From contig BCHX01000002.1 of the NCBI GenBank assembly GCA_001599755.1, forward strand, positions 5,066,330 through 5,130,329: a DNA stretch of 64,000 bases, written 5' to 3'. Origin of the DNA: Gliomastix tumulicola. Its lineage: Eukaryota > Ascomycota > Sordariomycetes > Hypocreales > Bionectriaceae. A program made the translations under genes and the position numbers. The notes beneath the pieces were generated by a model. The model was not told the DNA's origin and ran no database searches. It saw only the letters and a program-made list of their open reading frames with translations. How positions within the stretch are numbered: position 1 is the stretch's first letter; each line of letters opens with the position of its first letter. This document shows, piece after piece, positions 51,072 to 61,320 of this stretch.

Positions 51072-51756
51072 GTGGCTCACATCGAGTACCTCTACAACCA
51101 CCTCTTCCTCCCTCGGAAGCTGCCCCGCGGCGAGGAGTCTCCCGACCACATAGGTTTCACCACTGTCGTGATCGAGGCCTAGGAGGCTTTCCGTGATGAG
51201 GGAACCTACAATGTCGATGCTGCTCTCTCTCACTGATGCAAACGACGAAGCAGACCCTACGCGTCACCAATTGCTTTCTAGCCGAGGATGGCGTGCACCA
51301 TGCACTTCAGGCGGTCCTCGCCGGAGAGTCTGCAAGTTTGTACGTTGACGCCCAAAACGCCGGCGTACTCATACAGCCCTTGGGCCCCGACCGCATTTCT
51401 TTCGCCATGTTCGAGTTGTCGCCGAAAAATGCATCCGTCTACAACACCCACGGCCGGCTCATTCGAGAGTTTCCCGGCACCATTGTCAGCATCCCGCGGG
51501 ACATCTTTGGCGACCCCAACTTTCAAGCCATGTTTGTCGACACCCTAGTCACCATGAGCCAGCAGGTCGTAGGGGGGGGGGAACCAGGCAACAGATGATC
51601 AAAACCAAACAACTTCACGACGAGAACCGCGACACAACCAGCCCTAGGATTGTGACGGAGCTTCTGTCTAGCATGCTTCAAGGATTTGGCCAGCTCGAAA
51701 ACGTCGAAGGGATGGATCAAGAAGAATACACGCGAGGAAGTTATCTGGAAGGATAG
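51072..51756 (+). pseudogene. Decayed 5' fragment of a giant DUF6606-type gene
   Basis: Three frames in succession carry the N-terminal domain of a very large fungal protein family (over 3000 aa, DUF6606 followed by DUF3638/DUF3645). Part 1, from GTG at 51072, reads HIEYLYNHLFLPRKLP and ends at TAG 51180-51182, after which EAFRDEG continues the homology to a TGA at 51231. Part 2 (51236-51598) has SLYVDAQNAGVLIQPL and NTHGRLIREFPGTIV. Part 3, in another frame from about 51583, has HDENRDTTSPRIVTELLSSM and stops at 51756. The switch from part 2 to part 3 coincides with a G10 tract (51572-51581). The remaining thousands of residues are absent. It therefore has a lost start, at least one internal stop, a frameshift and a 3' truncation. 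Confidence 0.75.
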
Positions 51757-54594
51757 CGCTCGCTCTGCCTTGGAGGAGGTCGCCATTCTGGCCTCTCATT
51801 CGTGTCTCTCTCCAATTCGTCATCGAGGTTGTGCTGTCGCCCCTTCCGGCTTAGTGCTAGCCTAAATAGGTAAAGTGCCTACTCCATCCTCCCTCCCGAG
51901 GTTACCTTAGGTACAGGCTGTAAGTACTACTCTGGTACCTGTAACCATCGTAGCTTTAGGCCATACAGGTGCCTGTACCCGCTGTGGCTCCGGACCACAC
52001 AGTTGCGAGGCAGGGGGCGGTCCTTGAGCGAGTGACCCTTGTTGGGACTGCTGTCGGAGAAGTGGCTGAGCTGACACAAAGGAGGGTGAAGAGGGCGTTG
52101 ACAAGGCGCAAGGATGGCTGGCGTGCGGCGACGGCGAGCCTTGATGATGAAACTGGACCAACGAAAGAGAGTGACGAGGGTCGGCGGCCAGGGCATCAAA
52201 GTGCGGAATTCCATGCGCCACACGAAGGATAAGTAAGCCATGAACATGAACTTCATTGAGTTGTTGGTGTAAACCCATACGCAGTGGAAGAAAACAACGC
52301 CACGAACACTGGTGTTGGCTTTTGGGTATTGTCCACCCCCCCCTCCCAACCCCCTCAGAAAAACGCGGAACAGACAAGTCGGAGGCAATCCAGTGCTTGA
52401 CAGGACAAGAGTGTCACCCGATACGCCACAAGAAGAACAAGCCATGAACATGAACATTACGATTAAGTTAAGCTCACTACCCGAGACGCACACAGTTGAC
52501 GCCCTACCAATCAAAACTTCCAACCTCAAGATGGACCCCCAACAAGTCCACAAAGTGCCAACAAGACCGTCGTCCATCAGGGTGTCTGAGAAGCAGTATA
52601 AAAGAGAGGTGTCAGCCGAAGCTGACATTATGATTCCCCCCCCATCATAAGAATATTCTTTCATCATTGCCTGAGGGCTCCGAAAAGTCGTAATCATAAA
52701 TCATCGGGGGGATCCTCACCCTATCACAGTGGGCTCGTCTTATTGCCAGTGATGATGACAAAATCCCGGCGCGGGACACACCGATCTGAGGCAATCGAAT
52801 GTTTGACGAGACGAGGAGGTAGTGCACGATGAATGACAAGTGTCGTTCTCCTATGACGCGATGACACATTAGAAAGACTGCTGCAAAGCATGCTGACAGG
52901 ATGAGTGTAGTAATCTCGAACTCGCCTTGGATGTCTGGAAGATGATACCGAGCCAAAGTAAGACTAGACTGCGCGGCGGAGAGCATGGCGATCAATAGGG
53001 AAAAGGACAAGGACAGACGCTCCTCGAAAGGACAATAGAAACAAGAGTGAGGATGCTGCTGTATGCAAAAGGAGCGCACCAGCTGCAAGCTGTGGTCGAC
53101 ATGAAGGTCAGAAGAGGAATGAAGAAGAACGAAGAAAATGGAGGGGAGGAATCAATAGGATAAGGATCATGCGCGAGGGATTTTCTTATGAGCTCAAAAC
53201 AGGTTGGTTGAGGAAAGGGTCACACAGACATCCCTTTCATCGACCGGAAGGGGAAGAGAGAAGGAAGTTCCGAGGTGATAGGTCATGAGAGGCGAGGCGC
53301 TATGACAGCTACAGACAGGGACGAGGCGACTCTTGCCCGTTTTTTTTCAGCAACAGAAAAAGATCTAAGCTTGCATCAGCTTGTTTTTGCTATTGCCAAT
53401 ATTAAATATATGAGTTCGCCTTCCCCTTTCTCTCTATCGTTCTCTACGAACGCGTGCATCACCCGGTCAGTAGAAAACCATAATAATGGCTGTCCGAATA
53501 GGCAGGTCACTCAGAAAGCTGTCTTCTCTCTTCATCTGCTCCTTTCCGCTCACCATAGAGGAGAGATGCTAATCATGCTGGTTGAACGCAATGCTACTTT
53601 GATGGGTGGTCCAGGGGGCAGCAGTTTCTATCTTAAAAAGGAACAGCATCCTGATTTCTAAATGCGCCTCGATACATAGGGAGCAGCGAACCTTTCTGAT
53701 TGATTGGAAAGAGACTAATAATCGAGAAAGGAGCGTTTCCATAGTCGAAAAGGGGGGCGCGCCTTCATCCAGACTCAGGAGTGCAGTTAGTCCTTGTCGT
53801 GCTTGCCAGAAGCCCCCCCCCCCCCAACCCCTCTAGGAAGCTCTTACCACCTGCAGTAAGTAGTCTTGTTTATATTCATTGAGAACGGTGAGGCAATCTG
53901 TGAATCTGCTGCCTCGGGAAGCATGCAGAGTGGTCGGCAAGCGAAGCAGCTTCAGAGATCGCGGGCCGACAAGAGATCTTTATTTGACTACTAGTAGCAA
54001 GAGGGGCAGACACACCCGAAAGAACATGTCGCAGGTAATTTCATTGGAAGCAAGAGGCATTGATGGCGGATACCTTGAATGCTACCATTTTATGCAGGCT
54101 GTCGTCCATCCTGGCTCACAAATGGCCTCGCTGTCCCGACCTCCAAAAGCGGCGGCAGATGCCTCCGTATTTGGCGGTCTAAACACCAGTTTCTCGACTT
54201 ATGGTGTATTTTTCTCGGCCATGAGATCTATCGCATGTGAAAGGAAGTGCTCGCTCACTGATCGATGGTGCTTCTGGACTTCTTTTTCGGGATTCTTGCC
54301 GTGTGCAGCAGTGAAGCTGGTGGCGATAGATGAGAATGGAGCCTAGATGCTCAGTTCTAGCTACAGATGCAGGATAAGATACCTACGCTTGCCGTTCATC
54401 AAGGCCCTGGCGCCTTTGTCACTGTTCTCGCCTCCGACTAGAACACCGAAAGACACGCCGGCGTCAATCCAAATCAGTCGGATCTTCCCGTCTCACATCC
54501 ATTCTGCCGGACAAAGGCCTTGTCCATCCAAGTATTGCACCAGGATGGAGTGCAATCACGCGGGAGACTTCCAAATATGGAAAGTCAGATCCTT

Positions 54595-54612
54595 GGGGGG
54601 GGGGGGGGGGGG
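54595..54612 (+). repeat. Poly-G tract (G18)
   Basis: Eighteen uninterrupted G; with C13 at 53813-53825 and G16 at 38856-38871 it is one of three long G/C homopolymers in the window, all non-coding. Exact lengths are prone to sequencing error. Confidence 0.9.
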
Positions 54613-55261
54613 AGACAGACTACCCGCGGCTATCACAGCAAAGACTCTCTTCCTGTCATCATCGTAGCGGCAGATAGTGCCATAGTCTACCGGAAACCTA
54701 AGCCGTTGGGCTGATGGCGTCAGACAGAGTTTACTGCCACCAGGCACAGCATCCAGAAGCTTACATCTTGCTCACCGGGAGGTCTCTTCGTTGCTGAAGA
54801 TAGAATGGGAGTGCCCTAGCAGGCGTCAGACAGAAGATACACTACTAGCCCACGTCAAAGACACTCAGACGCGGTGCTAGTTGCTGACTTTGGGCCGATG
54901 GCAACTTACGGGGTGGCGCATCAAGGTGCCGAAAGTGTGCTCGGGCCGGGATCCCGGAGCGGCCGGCTCTCCGGGAGAGAGTGGATCTTTGATCGTTCCG
55001 AGGGTCTGGATGTCCCAAAGATTAGACGGGAGCGTCGGGAGGCTTCCCTCCGGGTTCGAGAACTAGTCTTTGCAGCACGAGCTTGAGCTTGGGGATGGCA
55101 TGCATCGTTGGAGAGGATGGGAGCAGAGGCAGCAGAGGCAGACTGAGCAGGAGAGTGACTGCGAGAGTGAACTGTGAGAGTGTCACCCAGAGACTCTCAA
55201 ACTATCAGATGCCGCCATCTTCATCAGTCCTTGAAGTCGTAAAACTACCACCTCCAAAATC

Positions 55262-55268
55262 TATATAA
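55262..55268 (+). promoter_or_regulatory. TATA box (TATATAA) of the NIS1-like gene
   Basis: CTATATAATCC about 140 bp upstream of the ATG at 55408, followed by a CT-rich leader with CATCACTCACCCACAATCAC. Clear TATA boxes suit inducible, highly expressed secreted-protein genes. Confidence 0.65.
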
Positions 55269-55407
55269 TCCCCCCGTCCCTCCCCGTCCTCATCCATCCT
55301 CTTCTCCTCCTCATCACTCACCCACAATCACTACAACTCCAAACCAATACCAATCGCTTATCAAACTTCCTCAAGTTTACCCAAACTTCCAAAAAACCTC
55401 AGCCAAG

Positions 55408-55951
55408 ATGTTCTTCTCCGCCGCCGCCGCCGCCGCCGCCCTCTTCACCCTCGGCGCCAACGCCCGCATCACGGGCTTCGGCTGCCCCGAGACCGTCGTG
55501 CCCGGCCGCCCCTTCAAGGCCGTCATCATCACCGACAAGTTCGAGGAGATTGTCACCGACGTCTCCATCAGCTTCGGCTACGGCGACCGCGGCTACAACA
55601 ACCACGGCAAGGACTACAACCGCATCAACGACTACTCGCCCCATAACCTCGGCGGCTACCTCGACTCCTACTACCTCAACGGTGAGTGATCTCTCTCCCC
55701 CGGTTTACCCCCCCTCCCAAGATGGTCCCCAATGTTGACTGACTGGTTCATTCACAGAGCGCTACGAGAAGCAGGAGCGCTTCGAGCGCGAGGTCATCAT
55801 CCCCGAGAACACCCACTACGGAGACGGCCGCATCTCCGCCAGCCTCTACTCCCTCTACGGCGAGGACTACCACCCCGAGGTCCACGACTTCTTCGTCGAC
55901 GTCAAGTTCGCCGAGGAGATCTCCGATAAGTACGTCTACAGCCACTACTAA
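55408..55951 (+). CDS. NIS1: Small secreted protein, NIS1 (necrosis-inducing secreted protein 1) family
   Basis: Exons 55408-55681 and 55758-55951; 155 aa. Residues 1-19 form a signal peptide with a seven-Ala run and an ANA-R cleavage site. The mature protein starts RITGFGCPETVVPGRPFKAV, then VTDVSISFGYG, SASLYSLYG and a beta-rich end VHDFFVDVKF. The ARITG start after cleavage, the P-G-x-x-F-x-A-V-I motif, D-V-S-x-x-F-G and ASL-[F/Y]-SLYG are shared with NIS1 proteins of Colletotrichum and other ascomycetes, conserved effectors reported to bind plant immune receptor kinases. Only one Cys (26) is present in the mature protein. An insert rich in Tyr/Asn/Gly (GYGDRGYNNHGKDYNRIND) is less typical. 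Whether this organism is a plant associate cannot be read from the sequence. Confidence 0.78.
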
Positions 55952-56235
55952 GCGTCTCGCCTGCTGTCGTCCCCTGAACGACCCACGGACACAACAGCAG
56001 CCATCGAATAGGGGGACAACACGCAACAAAAGAGAGCTTATGGGCTTGACGATAGAGAGGTTCGATTTCGGGACCAAGTTGGATTGGGGGCTCTGGGGTG
56101 TTAGGTTCGAGAGACACGCCACCCCATGAGAGGCGGGGAAAAGGACAAGATGATCATCATCACTTCGTCTAGCTGAAATCAACCCATAATAGAGAAAAGT
56201 TCTTGACTTTCATATCACGTCCATTCGGTCTATAC

Positions 56236-56267
<32 letters not shown>

Positions 56268-56289
56268 CTGCAAAAAGGGGGTATCCACG
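55952..56289. other. Convergent 3' region
   Basis: 338 bp between tail-to-tail genes, containing the GAT repeat described separately. Confidence 0.6.
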
Positions 56290-56337
56290 CTAATGCTGCT
56301 GCTGCTGCTGATGATGATGATGATGGTGATGGTGATG
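56236..56337 (+). repeat. Triplet repeats (GAT)10 and CTG/ATG runs at the 3' end of the EH gene
   Basis: (GAT)10 at 56236-56265 lies just past the stop codon of the minus-strand EH gene. From 56293 CTG and ATG triplets continue in coding sequence, where on the minus strand they encode the C-terminal poly-His and poly-Gln. Confidence 0.93.
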
Positions 56338-58659
56338 GTTTCCATACCGAGGCCCCCTGACCTTGACGCTGCCCGCGCTGCCCGTGCTACCCCAGACGCT
56401 GTCCGTCACCTTCTGCGGGATCTTGCGGCCCTTGAGGCACTGGTCGATCAGCCACATGCCCACGATGAACTCCTGCCGCGTCAGCATGCCCAGGCCGCCG
56501 CGGTCGACCAGCTCCCAGACCTCGGCGAGCTCGTCCTCGGGCAGCCGCGAGCGCCGCCAGATCTCGCGGACGACCACGTTGGCCACGCAGTCCTTGTAGT
56601 CGATGGCGGGCAGGGGAGGCACGCCGCCCTTGGTGAGGGCTGGCGGCGTGGGTGGTGCAGAGGGGAGGTGCTGGCCGCGGTTGGACGCCCAGATGGCTTC
56701 GTAGCGCTTGCGTTCGCGGGGCCGGACTTCGTCGCGCCACTTCTTGCGTGCGCCCTCGTGGTGTGCGTGTCGGCCGGTGTGGAGCTTGATGTGGTGAGAC
56801 CGCTTATGCTTGTCGCCGTCCTCGTCGTCCGAGACGGCCACAGGTCGTCGGAGCGTCTGCCGAAGATGCGGCGACTTCTGCCGTCGCGGCGTGGGTGGCA
56901 GGGACGAGCCCGTGTTTGTGGGCGTCAGACGCGCGGCTGCGAGAGACCCCGCCATGATGGCGCTCGTCAGGGAGCCCAGGCTCATATTCGCATTCGACGG
57001 CGTCCCGGTCTGGCCTCTCGAGGGCGTCACGCTATGGCGCCTGCGATGGTCACGTGTGGGCGACGGCGAGCTGACGGATATTTTCCGCCGCGGTGGCGGG
57101 TCGTTGAACCCTTGTTCGGGCGACGTGGGCGCCGAGAAGAAGGCGTCGTTGCTCGAGGTCGTCTCGGACGTCTTTGTTCTCGTCAGCGCGTAGCCCGGCG
57201 CGCTGGGGGGATTCGGATCGGCTGGTGCGGGAGCTCGAGGCTTGTCGGAGCCACGAGGCTTCGGTGGAACAGGCGGCTGCGGCTTTGGGGACTCCTTTGG
57301 CTTCGACCGCGTGCTGTCGGTGTTTCTCTGGGGGGGCTGCGTCGGCTGTCTCACCACTACGGGTTTAGGCGGTGTCGGTTGCCTGACCACCACGTGTTTG
57401 GGCGGCGTCGGCTGTCTCACTACCACGGGTTTAGGCGGCGTCGACGTTCTGCGGACTACCGGTTTCGACACGGGAGTGCTCTTCTTCTGCGGATCGCCGG
57501 GCGACATCTCGACACTCGGCACGCCTTTGCCCGGCGTCCTAACCGGAGACGACGGCGGCTCGAGGTTCGGTCTGGACAGCCGCTTAGGCTTCGGTGAGAG
57601 GACCTCGGGCTGTCTCGTGACGATCTTCTGTGGTGGCGGGGATTTCGCCCGCGGCGCTGGTGGAGTTTCCGGAGGGCTGGTGTATCGGTTCGTTATCTTG
57701 GGGACCGTCTTCTTCGGCGGAGGGGCGCTCGGCTTGACGGCCTTGACCTCCTGGGCTGGAGGGTTGCCGGGTTTCTTGGGGACGGCTGGCTGCTGTGGTA
57801 ACGTCGCGAGTTGCCGCAGATCGGGCGTGCTGGCCTGCTTGACGGCTTGCGTAGAGGGCTTTGCCGCTGGTGTCGTCGGCGGAGGCTCCCTCTTCGGTAC
57901 CGCCGCCGCCGCCGCCGCCGCCTTCACAGTCTCCCTCCGATCCGGCGACGCAGACTGCCTCGAGCTGCCCCTGCTATTCCGCCTCGCCTTCGGAAACGCC
58001 TGCTCCATCAGCCTCGCCGTCTCCACGCTCCTCAACGGCCGCTCCCTGTCCACGGGCTCGTGGCTCAGCAGCGCCGCCCTGACCGGCTCCCCTTTCCCAC
58101 GCTCAAACATGGAAATCAGCGAGTTCGTCGGCGGTATGGGCTCCGAGTCGACCACATCGCTCGCCGTCGTGCTGACCGTGCCCACGCTCACCCTCCGTCT
58201 GGGCGTCCTCGTCTTCGGCGTCGGACTCACGCTCCGACTCGCAGCCAGCGTCGCCGCAATAAAGCTCGGGCTCTTTGGATCGGGGCCCCGTGACGACGAA
58301 CCCCCCGGCTGCAGAAGCTGCTGATTCTGCTGCTGCTGCTGTTGCTGCTGCCCGGCCAACTGCTGCAGCCGCGCCGTGACGACGCCCCGCGCCATCCACT
58401 GGTCCATGTCCGGCAGCCCGATGTTGCTGCCGCCCCCCGTGCTCTGTGCGCTGACGGTCGCGGCGGTCAGGGCGCCGTTGCTCGCGCGCGGATGCTGCTG
58501 CAGCTGCGACTGTTGTGGCTCCGAGGTCGGCCCCGGCGGCTGCTGCTGCTGGCGCTTCTTCTGGAAGGCGAGGGACGCGCCGCGGAGGGCGGCGGACTGC
58601 TCCGGCGTGTCGACGACGCTGCCGGCGCCGTGGGAGGCGGGAGGGGCCATGTATGGCAT
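56290..58659 (-). CDS. IRS4: EH-domain protein, IRS4/TAX4 family
   Basis: Intronless 789 aa from ATG 58659. The first ~650 residues are disordered: a poly-Gln stretch (about 103-112), Pro-rich segments, and three or four tandem copies of VVVRQPTPPKP-like units (about 430-465). The C-terminal ~100 residues are an EH domain: RERKRYEAIWASNRGQ, NVVVREIWRRSRLPEDELAE, VWELVDRGGLGMLTRQEFIV and GMWLIDQCLKGRKIP. Yeast Irs4 and Tax4 have this architecture and regulate phosphatidylinositol 4,5-bisphosphate via the phosphatase Inp51, with effects on cell wall integrity and rDNA silencing. The extreme C-terminus is a repeat-encoded tail of nine His and five Gln, unusual for the family. Confidence 0.9.
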   Translation of the reverse strand: MPYMAPPASHGAGSVVDTPEQSAALRGASLAFQKKRQQQQPPGPTSEPQQSQLQQHPRASNGALTAATVSAQSTGGGSNIGLPDMDQWMARGVVTARLQQLAGQQQQQQQQNQQLLQPGGSSSRGPDPKSPSFIAATLAASRSVSPTPKTRTPRRRVSVGTVSTTASDVVDSEPIPPTNSLISMFERGKGEPVRAALLSHEPVDRERPLRSVETARLMEQAFPKARRNSRGSSRQSASPDRRETVKAAAAAAAVPKREPPPTTPAAKPSTQAVKQASTPDLRQLATLPQQPAVPKKPGNPPAQEVKAVKPSAPPPKKTVPKITNRYTSPPETPPAPRAKSPPPQKIVTRQPEVLSPKPKRLSRPNLEPPSSPVRTPGKGVPSVEMSPGDPQKKSTPVSKPVVRRTSTPPKPVVVRQPTPPKHVVVRQPTPPKPVVVRQPTQPPQRNTDSTRSKPKESPKPQPPVPPKPRGSDKPRAPAPADPNPPSAPGYALTRTKTSETTSSNDAFFSAPTSPEQGFNDPPPRRKISVSSPSPTRDHRRRHSVTPSRGQTGTPSNANMSLGSLTSAIMAGSLAAARLTPTNTGSSLPPTPRRQKSPHLRQTLRRPVAVSDDEDGDKHKRSHHIKLHTGRHAHHEGARKKWRDEVRPRERKRYEAIWASNRGQHLPSAPPTPPALTKGGVPPLPAIDYKDCVANVVVREIWRRSRLPEDELAEVWELVDRGGLGMLTRQEFIVGMWLIDQCLKGRKIPQKVTDSVWGSTGSAGSVKVRGPRYGNHHHHHHHHHQQQQQH

Positions 58660-59609
58660 CTATAGGGGTCGGATCGATGGCGACGACATTCGGGCGAGGG
58701 TTGTAGAGAGATCGGATGCGTAGAGATCGAGGAAAGGTGATCGAGGGCTTTGGGTCGTATCGAGGATGCCCTCGCTGAGGTGTTTCGGACGCGATTTGGG
58801 CGGGACGGTGGGCACAGTAAACAAAGCGGCTGGACAGATACTCCCAACCTCGAATCGAATCAGTTTGCCGGCCGTCCCGTCGATGAAAGGTGTAACCGCA
58901 GCGAGCGACAACAAGAACAGGAGAAGAAAGACTCAACGACTGCACAGGATCACCGAGGACACGAGAATGTGTCAGATGGAAGACCCGCCAGGGCCAGATT
59001 AATCAGTTTATGCGTGTTTCGTTTCTGGAGAAACTGGCGGGGGGGAAGGAGGCAGCTAGCTCACTTGCACTTTTCCAGGTTCTGCCTTAGGTAAGGCGGG
59101 TACCGGTACCTGCTTACCAGTTGCTTCAGTAATACGCTCCCGGCTTGGACGGACGTTGCTTCGCGTGATGCAGCGATGCTTACAGTGCATGAGGGTGTAA
59201 TTTCCCTGTTTTCGATGTCTGGAAGGGGGGGCGATGATATCGGTGTGCATCATCTTATTGCAGCAATAGGTCGCAGATGTTGCGTTCTCTTTGTGGTTCG
59301 TTGTCCAAATTCAAACCGCGATGTCACGATACTTCTGTGCCTGGAAATAGGCAGGGGCAAGCCCCACGCTAACAGGCAGTCCGAAACGGGCACGCTCAGT
59401 GGGTAAAGCCAGAAAAAATGCGCTAAAGAAACAGTGCACCAGCCACTAACAATTTTCTGCCACCCTCCCTCAGCGATCGCCGCTGTCAACTTCGGAAGCC
59501 AGCCAGCCATCCATCCCGTCGCCGCCTCCCACACACACCAGACGAAAGGAGCTAACGCGGGTGACATCCCAAGCAGATTTCCCCTCGAAAGGGACCCCCC
59601 GACGACTGT
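58660..59609. other. Intergenic, EH-gene promoter and 3' side of the F-box-like gene
   Basis: 950 bp. No gene seen. GGTACCGGTACC-type repeat near 59098-59109. Confidence 0.5.
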
Positions 59610-60981
59610 TCATGCGCCCAGCGTGTCCCGCGGATCACGGCCGTTCCAGTTCTGGTCCAGCTGCACCAACAGCACGTGATTCGCGCTCAGCCTGACCACC
59701 GTCTCGTCGTCCCAGAAGACGTACCCCCAGCGCCGGAAGTCGTCCGCCGTGTACGCGCCGAACAGGTTGCTGTACGTGTCCCCCCAGATCAACGTCCACG
59801 CCACCGGCGGGAGCTTGTCGACGCCCAGCCCGTCGTCGTCCGGCAGCCGGTCGCCGGGGAAGGGGAAGGGCACTTGTTCGGCCGTCATCCGGTGTCGCTC
59901 GCACGGGTTCAGGCGTCGGCGTCGGGTCTGTGCCGCTTTGCTGAACGGGCTGGCCGGGTCGTCGGGGCTGAGGGCTATGCCGGGCGAGATCAGGCGTTCG
60001 CGCACCGCGGTGACTTGCTCCTGATACGGCCGGTTGGGAAGATCTCGCAGGAGCTTCAACCCGCGGAGGGCGAGGCTCGTTCGGTAGCCGCGCGACGCTG
60101 TGTTCCCCGTGTCAGCTGTAAGTAGTAAGTCTCATCTCCATCCGCCGGGACTGCTTACGGGGCTCTAGGTCGTCGCTCCAGGGATTGATCCCCAACTCGG
60201 GGGGCAGATCCAGGTACATGTCCGTCGTCATGATCCTGTAGTGCTGCTCCGCGTACTGGAAGAACGAGAGCAGCTCCTCGACCTCCCACGGCTCGAACAG
60301 GTCGATGAGCGTCTGCACGGCTGCCTCCTTCGACCGCTGGCCCGCGCTCGAGGTGGGATCCGCCACGAGGCAGAGCAGCTGGTAGCGGTAGATGGCCCGT
60401 GTGAACCGCATGACCTCGGTCGGACTCGCGCCCACGTCGTTGTTCTCGCCCAGGCACCATGTCATCACGCGGGGGATGACGGCCTTGATGGTCAAGAGGA
60501 ACGTGAACATGTCTACCACTTCCTCCTCTGACACGCTGCCGACGAGGGACACCGCCCGCTGCGCATACATCCGTCTCAGAAACCCTGGGATATCCGTCTC
60601 TGTGTCTCTAGTGCTCGTGAGCTTCTGCACGGCGTACGCGTCGACCGTGACGCTCCGCAGCTCAGCATCGAGGAGTCTGGACAGGAAATACGCGCGGTCA
60701 TGTCGATACTGCTGGTGGAAGACCGGCGACGCGCGGACAAGCGTTCGAAGCTCGCCAAATTCCAGTGTCGACAGAAGATGGCGTCGGACCTCGGGCGGCA
60801 GGTCCTCGATCAAGTCGGGGCCTTGCGGTGCCCAATTGTCGTCCTCTGTGGGTTCTGGTGAGTGTGTTTCGGTGGGTTCTAATATGACTGTATCAGGCTC
60901 CGCTACAGGCAGACCGTCTCGTAGTTCTTGCATGGGACGAGGCTGCCTCGGGCGTTTTACTCTTCTCAAAAGACGCCTCAT
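59610..60981 (-). CDS. F-box-like fungal protein
   Basis: Minus-strand exons 60981-60159 and 60115-59610; 442 aa. The intron is only 43 nt, short but with GTAAGC donor and TTACAG acceptor, and splicing joins DLEP to PDTGNTASRGYRTSLA in frame. The N-terminus is very basic. Residues 55-100 read IEDLPPEVRRHLLSTLEFGE and LVRASPVFHQQYRHDRAYFL, an F-box-like start of the type common in lineage-expanded fungal proteins. The remainder is helical (FLLTIKAVIPRVMTWCLGEN, LIDLFEPWEVEELLSFFQYA), and the last exon ends in a Trp-rich segment (WTLIWGDTYSN, RWGYVFWDDETVV). Function unknown; a substrate adaptor for an SCF ligase is only a guess. Confidence 0.75.
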
Positions 60982-61320
60982 GTTGAGTGTTGCATGTCGT
61001 CAGTTTGTTGGAGAGAGGTGAGGCACACTCGGGAGGTGGGACTTGCTCACATGGGGCTCGATGCAACAGTGAGGCGGTGCATCTATGCCTACCCTATAGA
61101 CGAGTCGTGAGTCTGTTGCGATGATGTTGATTCTATGCCTAACTTGAGAGAAGAATAAGTCTACGTGGAGAGATATAGATCTCTCTACAGCACGCTAACA
61201 TTCTTGTAGTTTTAAGAACGGGAAATAGGATGATAGGGGCACCCAGGTACTCTTGAATCATTAGCAGATAAAACCGAACATCATACACTCCAACGATCTC
61301 TTGAATAATTACTCGTCCAC
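60982..61320. other. Intergenic, 339 bp
   Basis: AT-richer sequence, no gene; includes the F-box-like gene promoter and the MFS transporter 3' UTR. Confidence 0.5.

Larger units (their letters stand above)
51757..55407. other. 3.6-kb gene desert with homopolymers and diverged repeats
   Basis: No supported gene. Longest open frames (for example minus 51927-52697, plus 53879-54346) show no family resemblance. Repeated words are visible: AAGCCATGAACATGAAC at about 52235 and 52440 in similar contexts, and GAGGCAATC-[C/G]-A-[A/G]-TG-[C/T]-TTGAC at about 52382 and 52784. C13 at 53813-53825 and G18 at 54595-54612. The last 150 bp are the promoter and leader of the NIS1-like gene. Confidence 0.55.

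Noticed and set aside
44487..51182. Repeat-induced point mutation (C to T in CpA) as the cause of the three TAG codons
   Set aside because: Each gene has one stop in otherwise GC-rich intact sequence, not the many TpA changes that RIP leaves; the ancestral codons are not certain.
51927..52697. 256-codon minus-strand open frame with repeated FMFMA
   Set aside because: No family resemblance; the repeated segment reflects the duplicated ATGAACATGAAC words in a gene desert.
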